Part shown: positions 57,887 to 64,000 of the stretch, one piece after another
Layout: each line of letters opens with the position of its first letter
Numbering within the stretch: position 1 is the first letter of the stretch
Source of the DNA: Paraescarpia echinospica
Taxonomy: Eukaryota; Annelida; Polychaeta; Sabellida; Siboglinidae
Length of the DNA stretch: 64,000 nucleotides
Assembly: GCA_020002185.1 (NCBI GenBank)
Contig: CM034537.1
Coordinates: 68,472,286 to 68,536,285, forward strand
Direction of reading: 5' to 3'
Notes under the pieces: model-generated
What the model saw: only the letters and a program-made list of their open reading frames with translations
The model's database searches: none
Told to the model about the DNA's origin: nothing
Program-made: the position numbers and the translations under genes

Positions 57887-60800
57887 ATGATGAGCGACGC
57901 ATATGAGATGAAAGATTTACACCGAAGTCTTCTCATACGAAGTCGCATCTATCTGTTGCATAACCTTCGACCTACTGACCTACTTTGGGGAAATCTCATA
58001 GCCTGGCAGGTTCTATCTACGGATATGGTCGAGACTATTCAGGTAGGTAGAAATCAATCATACACATCTTCACAATCGCTGCAGGTCATCGAGAATTTTT
58101 ATTATTTTCAAAGAATATCATTAGAATTCGGGATTAAGAGAGATATTTGACAGATGACAGAAAAAAGTGTATTCAAATAAGTATGAAAATATTACTGAAA
58201 ATACAAGAAACTTTCTTGTACTTTTTTATTCTTTCAAATAATAGGTATATACCATTAAATGTAAAACATTTTTGAATATATACTTGATTAATATAAATAT
58301 TATTTATTCTGTATTTTTTTGAAATATTACCTTCAAAGACAGTTGTGCTACAAGAATAAATGCAATGCAAGCAAATATATTTATGCTATGACTTGGTCAG
58401 AGCATGTCATCATAAAGGTTCACAACATGCTATGACTTGGTCAGAGCATGTCATCATAAAGGTTCACAACACATTATGACTTGGTCAGAGAATGTCATCA
58501 TAAAGATTCACAACACATTATGACTTATTCAGAGCATGTCATCATAAAGGTTCACAACACATTATAACTTATTCAGAGCATGTCATCATAAAGGTTCACA
58601 ACACATTATGACTTAGTCAGAGCTTGTCATCATAAAGGTTCACAACACATTATAACTTATTCAGAGCATGTCATCATAAAGGTTCACAACACATTATGAC
58701 TTAGTCAGAGCTTGTCATCATAAAGGTTCTGACACATTATGACTTAGTCAGAGCTTGTCATCATAAAGGTTCACAACACATTATGACTTAGTCAGAACTT
58801 GTCATCATAAAGGTTCACAACACATTATAACTTAGTCAGAGCATGTCATCATAAAGGTTCACAACACATTATAACTTATTCAGAGCATGTCATCATAAAG
58901 GTTCACAACACATTATGACTTAGTCAGAGCTTGTCATCATAAAGGTTCTGACACATTATGACTTAGTCAGAGCTTGTCATCATAAAGGTTCACAACACAT
59001 TATGACTTAGTCAGAGCATGTCATCATAAAGGTTCACAACACATTATAACTTATTCAGAGCATGTCATCATAAAGGTTCACAACACATTATGACTTAGTC
59101 AGAGCTTGTCATCATAAAGGTTCTGACACATTATGACTTAGTCAGAGCTTGTCATCATAAAGGTTCACAACACATTATGACTTAGTCAGAACTTGTCATC
59201 ATAAAGGTTCACGACGCGCTATGACTTGGTCAGAGCATGTCATCATAAAGGTTCACAACATGCTATGACTTGGTCAGAGCATGTCATCATAAAGATTCAC
59301 AACACATTATGACTTAGTCAGAGCATGTCATCATAAAGGTTCACAACACATTATGACTTAGTCAGAGCTTGTCATCATAAAGGTTCCGACACATTATGAC
59401 TTAGTCAGAGCTTGTCATCATAAAGGTTCCGACACATTATGACTTAGTCAGAGCTTGTCATCATAAAGTTTCACAACACATTATGACAGAGCTTGTATGT
59501 GCTCCGTGATATGATGATCATGGTCCGTGCTATGAGGATCATGGTCCCTGCTATGAGGTTCCTGCAATAGCCACACTTAAACACTCTGACTGGTAAGATG
59601 TTTTATGTTACGACAGAGTGAGAAAACTAGTCGAGAGACGGTGGCGGCTCTACTGGACATACTTCCCACCAGGGGGCCTTCAGCCTTCGACGCATTCTGC
59701 GAGGCACTCATCCAGTGTGACCACGCACACGTGGCCGAATACCTCAAAGTCACGGAAGGTCAGCAACTATATGCATCAACCATTTCTGTCAGTGACACAC
59801 AGGAAGAAGTATGCCTGGTGCTGCCAGTAACTGCAGCAACTCTCTGTGCTGATTTGGTAAATTTATAGCAACTCTGTTAACACTGAATAAATAAATTAGG
59901 TCTACCACATCTAAAGCTATTCTGAATCAGTTGTCTCTATCAAATCAGTAATGTTCTTCTTCTTCTTCTTCTGGAAAATGTGGGAGCCCTGACTTCTGGA
60001 TAATGTGGGAGCCCTGACTTCTGGGTAATGTCACAAAGGTTTGTTACTTTTTTAGTGCGCATGAGTGACTCGATGTCGGTTTTTTGAAATATAATTAAAA
60101 ACTATGTAAATGGTGAATAAAAATGTGGTTAAAAACACTTTCATTATCCTTAAATATTATGTGGCGTGGACTGTGGGATTAGTTTGCTGCCCAGCCTCCC
60201 AACTGCTGCTTGAAGTGGTATCTGGTGCGGCTGGTAGTATATTAAATCTAAAAGTTTTATGATTTATAATTAGTTTAATAAATGTTGTAATAGTTCTGTC
60301 AACTGTGTCATCATTCTAGTTATATATACTGTGTCATTCACTTAAGTCTGACTGACAGTTCATTTTGTTAAATATGTCATTTAAATACGTACAGCTTGTC
60401 CAATGCCCCTACCACTTACACACACGTAATGAAATTGGTTAAATTTATTAAATAAAACCATAAACTAACTTACACATAAGCAGTGATTTCACACGTTTGC
60501 AAAGTCTTAAACAATGTATTGTGTTTTGCAACTGTTCAAACTTCCACCCATCACAAACAGATTTTGAGCAAACCAAAATGGCTTCCAAACCAAAGCCAAC
60601 AGCCGCCTGATTCAACTGACATGACATTGTTGCCAATACATCACCCACCACCTGTCTGGTTCTGACAGCCACAAACAGCATTAATGTGATTTAATACCTG
60701 TTCTACTTGGGGTCACTGTAGTGATTTATTTTCCCTGCAATACATGGTGATGACTTCCACCCACCCATGTATAACACTGTCAGTTTTTTGGACTTTTTTG

Positions 60801-63232
60801 ATCTGATGGGGCCACCTCTTTGAGCCCCCCTGGTGCGGGAATAAATTAATGTTGTGTGGACCGAGCTGGAGCTTGACCACTATCACTCCGCTGTCAGATC
60901 ATGACATCGGAAGACGGAGGTTGTTGAATATTTTTTGTAACAACCTTCAAAAACCGTGATTTGCACCCCAGTTGATGCTCACCCAACAAACCCGCCTTGA
61001 GGCTTTAAAAAAATCTTGATATGTTAATATAACAAGTATCTTGAATGTTGGCTTATTGGAGGAACAACATAATATGTCAGCCCACAGCATATTTCTTGGG
61101 GGCAGCTCCCTATTTCCCCACCCCTTCCCATGCCTATGTAGAGCCCGTGTAATTGGAGTTGGTCTCTACTTGCAGCTACAGAGCACTTCCGCAGTGACAT
61201 TGCGCCCCACTGCAGCGACTTCTCCGACCGCGCCATGGAACGATTTGTCGCGATCTTCCGTCGAAACACGCCGATCGTTCAGCGTTTCACTGAGCGTAAG
61301 TTTGAGATGATCTTGCGAGAGCAGGACAGATCCTTGGAGGAGAAAGAGACCCAGTTGGAGCAGGCAGCTCAGGAGAGACTCTTGCTGGAACTGGAGGTAA
61401 CCAAGCTGAGGAACTTTCTCGGTCAGTTCACCCAGACCACTGAGACTCTGGCGGACGAGCTCCAACGCCAGTTCCTGTCAGAGCGGTTCGTCAATGAGGA
61501 GCTGCGCAACCTGGAGACACTCAAGTCACACCTGCAGGGGGTAGAGGGGTGTCAGCAGATGTGTGATTTCTATGGCAACATGCAGGTGTTGCTGACCTAT
61601 TTACTGTGCTCCACCGGGAAGCAGCTTGAGGAGAAGCCTGGTGAGAGACACGGGGAAGATGGTGGGAGATCGCAGCGAGACTCTCCACGCAGAAGACAGA
61701 CACTGCAGGAGAAACTACAACGAGTCACTGACGACATCGTCAACATCATCGATGACCGCGATGAACTCAGCCAGTCACTGCAAGTGCGACTAGAGAACGT
61801 GCTTGAGAGATTCAGCGAGGTCGCCGATGACGTCTTGCAGGTTCAGCACACGCTCAGACAGAGTCTGCGACATCGGCGGCGCTTCGAGCGGGAGTCTCTC
61901 TCCCTGATTCATAGTGTGGGAGAGATGCAGCGGCTACAGAGGGAGGTCACAGAGAAACAGCACCACCTGATAGAACTGAGTCAGCAGGGGCAGACGATGA
62001 AGAGAAAGACCAAACATCACCGCAAGCTGCTGCAGCAGATCGAACAGACAATGCAGACCAAACATTTGGAGCTGACGCAACTCCAGGGTACCCTCGCTGA
62101 GCGATCGTCTTCAGCCGACCAGAGCATGCACGTGTTGCTTCAGCTACTCCCAGACCTTCGGGATGAGGTCAGCAATGTAACCTCGACCTCTGAGACTACG
62201 CCATCGCTGGGGAGCAGAATGGCTACTCAGATGTCTGTAGTTTCCAGCCCAGAGAGACAAGAAATGTCGATAGTTAATGAGATGTATAAGGCTGATCGAC
62301 CAAAGCTGCAAGACAGTGGTGTTTTTGATGTAAACAAGGACAAAACTGCAGGTCTGAGCGTCATCGACACGCTCCGGGTAGAACATGGGAAGTCATCAAA
62401 CAAAGTATTAAAGCCAACAATAACAAAAATTAATAGGAAAACGGCCGTTGCATCAACATCATCAGAGATAGACAGGTGGCTGGCCGAGCAGCAAGCGAAG
62501 TCTACCTCACAAGTCATGGCCAAAGCACATGCACAGCATGTAATACCTGCCAGGCAACTTTTGGCCAAGGCACAACCAGATGAGGCAAAGTCTGATAGGA
62601 AAGTCATAGCCAAGGCAGAGCTGCAGGAGGCAAAGTCTGCCAGGCAAACCAAGGAACATACACATGAGGAAAAGTCTGATGGACAAGTCAAACCACATCC
62701 AAAGGAGGCAATATCTACTGGACAGGACATGGCCAAGGTAGAACCACAGGAGGCAAACTCTGCTGATCGAATAAAGGCTGAGAGACAGACAGAGAGAGAG
62801 ATAACCATAAACGTGCCACCAACAATAATATATCAGAATGACTCAGTGAAAATAAAACCCCGGGTGCACCATGGACAATCCTCTACCCCGACCCCACAGA
62901 ACACCTCTCATCCACTGTCCAAGTCAACCCATGAACTCCGACCTCTTGACCACGGGATGGAAAGACTGGACAATGATGTCCAAGATGGAAGAGAGACCAA
63001 TGAAAGGACAGAGTCCGGAGCAAGAGCTGGGAGAAGCACTCAGTGTCTCCACGCAGTCTCTACAAGTGTCTCAAGACACAAGACAAGGTCTCTGAGGACG
63101 TCCTCAACTAAACAACCTCCACTAGAGGACAGCTCTGGTGAGGCCATGCCTAATAAGGTAATGCACCGAAGACACCTCTCGAGGCAGACTCTGCCGGCAA
63201 ATAAAATACAACTGCGAATGCCTAGTCAATGA
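57887..63232 (+). CDS. CARD plus coiled-coil protein (gene 2), three exons
   Basis: Exons are 57887-58042, 59617-59758 and 61176-63232, with introns in phases 0 and 1. The product is about 784 residues. Exons 1 and 2 encode the CARD (LHRSLLIRSRIYLLHNLRP, DMVETIQ; then VAALLDILPTRGPSAFDAF and AHVAEYLKVTEG). Exon 3 has a helical region similar to gene 1 (VTKLRNFLGQFTQTTETLAD, CDFYGNMQVLLTYL), long coiled coils (RLQREVTEKQHHLIELSQQ), then a polar tail with about five degenerate ~20-residue repeats around AKAELQEAKSARQ and a basic C-terminus. Exon 2 is 142 nt, exactly as in gene 1. It is probably an adaptor that oligomerises through CARD and coiled coil. Intron 1 contains a ~25-unit minisatellite. 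ATGs at 57887 and 57890 are both possible starts. Confidence 0.82.
58380..59490. repeat. ~44-bp minisatellite in intron 1 of CARD gene 2
   Basis: About 25 units of CATTATGACTTAGTCAGAGC plus TTGTCATCATAAAGGTTCACAA. Variants (GGTTCTGACACATT, GACTTATTCAGAGCATG) recur in order, which indicates higher-order duplication of blocks of several units. Confidence 0.93.
59759..61175 (+). other. Intron 2 of CARD gene 2
   Basis: No gene was seen inside. It holds a short duplication of ATGTGGGAGCCCTGACTTCTG at 59977-60030 (two to three copies). It ends in CTCTACTTGCAG, a strong acceptor. Confidence 0.6.
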
Positions 63233-64000
63233 TGGTTCATCCTCAAATCAAATTGTAATTTTTTTTAATATATTTATTAGTATTTGAATACACACATGTG
63301 CCTGAAGAAGTTGTTTACTGTTTTCTTTGCTGTGTCATTTAAAGTTGATAAAAGCTTTTAATTTAACATAGCTCGTTATTCCGTCTTCAGTATCATTGTA
63401 TATTGTCTATGTCTTGAGACATTATTCACCGCAAAAGTACCTTGCTTTTCATTTCAAACATATCGGCCTTGTCTTTTGACTTTTATCAGTGACAGCAGCC
63501 TGACTTGACTACAGGTGTGTCACATGGTCAGTGGGATGGCACACAAACTAGTGATAAAAAATGTAGTGACCAAAGCATCTATGTTTGACGACTTTTGTTG
63601 AGTCCACAAGACTGATAACAGGGCCAAGATGTTAATTTAAAATTTAACTTACTACAATTATAAATGGCATTTGTTTATTGGCATCCATCAATTATTCAAC
63701 TGATTATGGTTGCAAAATGTAATTTCTTTAATAGTGATATGTCTATTAAGGTAAATTTCATAATTCTACACGTGAAGATTTCACAGAAAATCATGATCAG
63801 GCAAATCCAAGCAAAATTTCTAGATTGATAAAATTTCAATATCGAAATCTACAATAGAGTTTAGCATTTGCAACCAATCGCTCTCATTTGGACTTTTAAG
63901 ATATTCCAATATCATGTAGAAGTTTTCCTTTGCCCTCTGAAAATTAGGCACATCAGTAATTTTTGTTATGAAAAACAAAAATGGATTAATCTTGTTTTGT
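63233..64000. other. 3' flank of CARD gene 2
   Basis: AT-rich sequence with no recognised gene. No canonical AATAAA close to the stop was noticed, so the polyadenylation site is unassigned. Confidence 0.4.

Noticed and set aside
58380..59490. CRISPR-like regular repeats
   Set aside because: The units are contiguous with no unique spacers, the setting is eukaryotic and the array lies in an intron. The same reasoning applies to the other arrays.

Overview
This is a eukaryotic, animal-type window. It has split genes with GT-AG introns, CARD and Integrator-subunit coding exons, many minisatellites and microsatellites, tRNA-derived SINEs, non-LTR and LTR retrotransposons and a Polinton/Maverick-type element. 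The mix of repeats and genes suggests a marine invertebrate (a spiralian such as a mollusc or brachiopod, or a lancelet). The sequence alone does not fix the phylum.

Region 1 (1-11.4 kb) is visibly richer in GC than the rest, at least to about 8.8 kb. It is a decayed Polinton/Maverick (adintovirus-like) virus-derived element. On the + strand are a double-jelly-roll major capsid protein with one frameshift and one stop, and an adenain-like cysteine protease whose 3' part is tandemly duplicated. Convergent on the - strand is a protein-primed family B DNA polymerase broken by two in-frame stops and a frameshift. Beyond it, also on -, lie a 217-codon ORF of unknown function, a cluster of tiny exon-like ORFs and an RPA1-like single-strand DNA-binding protein with an acidic tail. 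These are followed by three ~270-bp tandem repeats, an AT-rich repeat tract, a small + strand ORF and the C-terminal relic of a second polymerase copy in opposite orientation.

Region 2 (11.8-28.6 kb) is mostly mobile-element debris: a gag fragment, a 5'-truncated non-LTR reverse transcriptase with a single in-frame TGA, several minisatellites, and a compact LTR retrotransposon (23176-25879, TSD CAGTC). That retrotransposon has lost RT and RNase H but keeps one open gag-protease-integrase frame, and it sits inside an older non-LTR relic.

Region 3 (28.6-32.3 kb) holds a three-exon CARD plus coiled-coil gene (28909-31388). A paralogue with the same exon phases and an identical 142-nt second exon lies at 57887-63232. 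The two bracket about 26 kb of repeats.

Region 4 (32.3-50 kb) contains a Penelope-like inverted pair with hammerhead-like cores, a large inverted duplication (33221-34877 versus 48058-49975), LINE tails, a possible TESK-like kinase exon, a SINE, a decayed Ty3/gypsy element on - (41509-46357, TSD GTTAC) and an integrase zinc-domain relic.

Region 5 (50-57.7 kb) carries the last exons of an INTS2-like Integrator gene on the - strand. One of its minisatellites repeats the exon's 3' end together with the splice donor seven times in frame. Another, just upstream of the last exon, repeats an acceptor-like site. Dense tandem repeats and a G-rich array complete the region.
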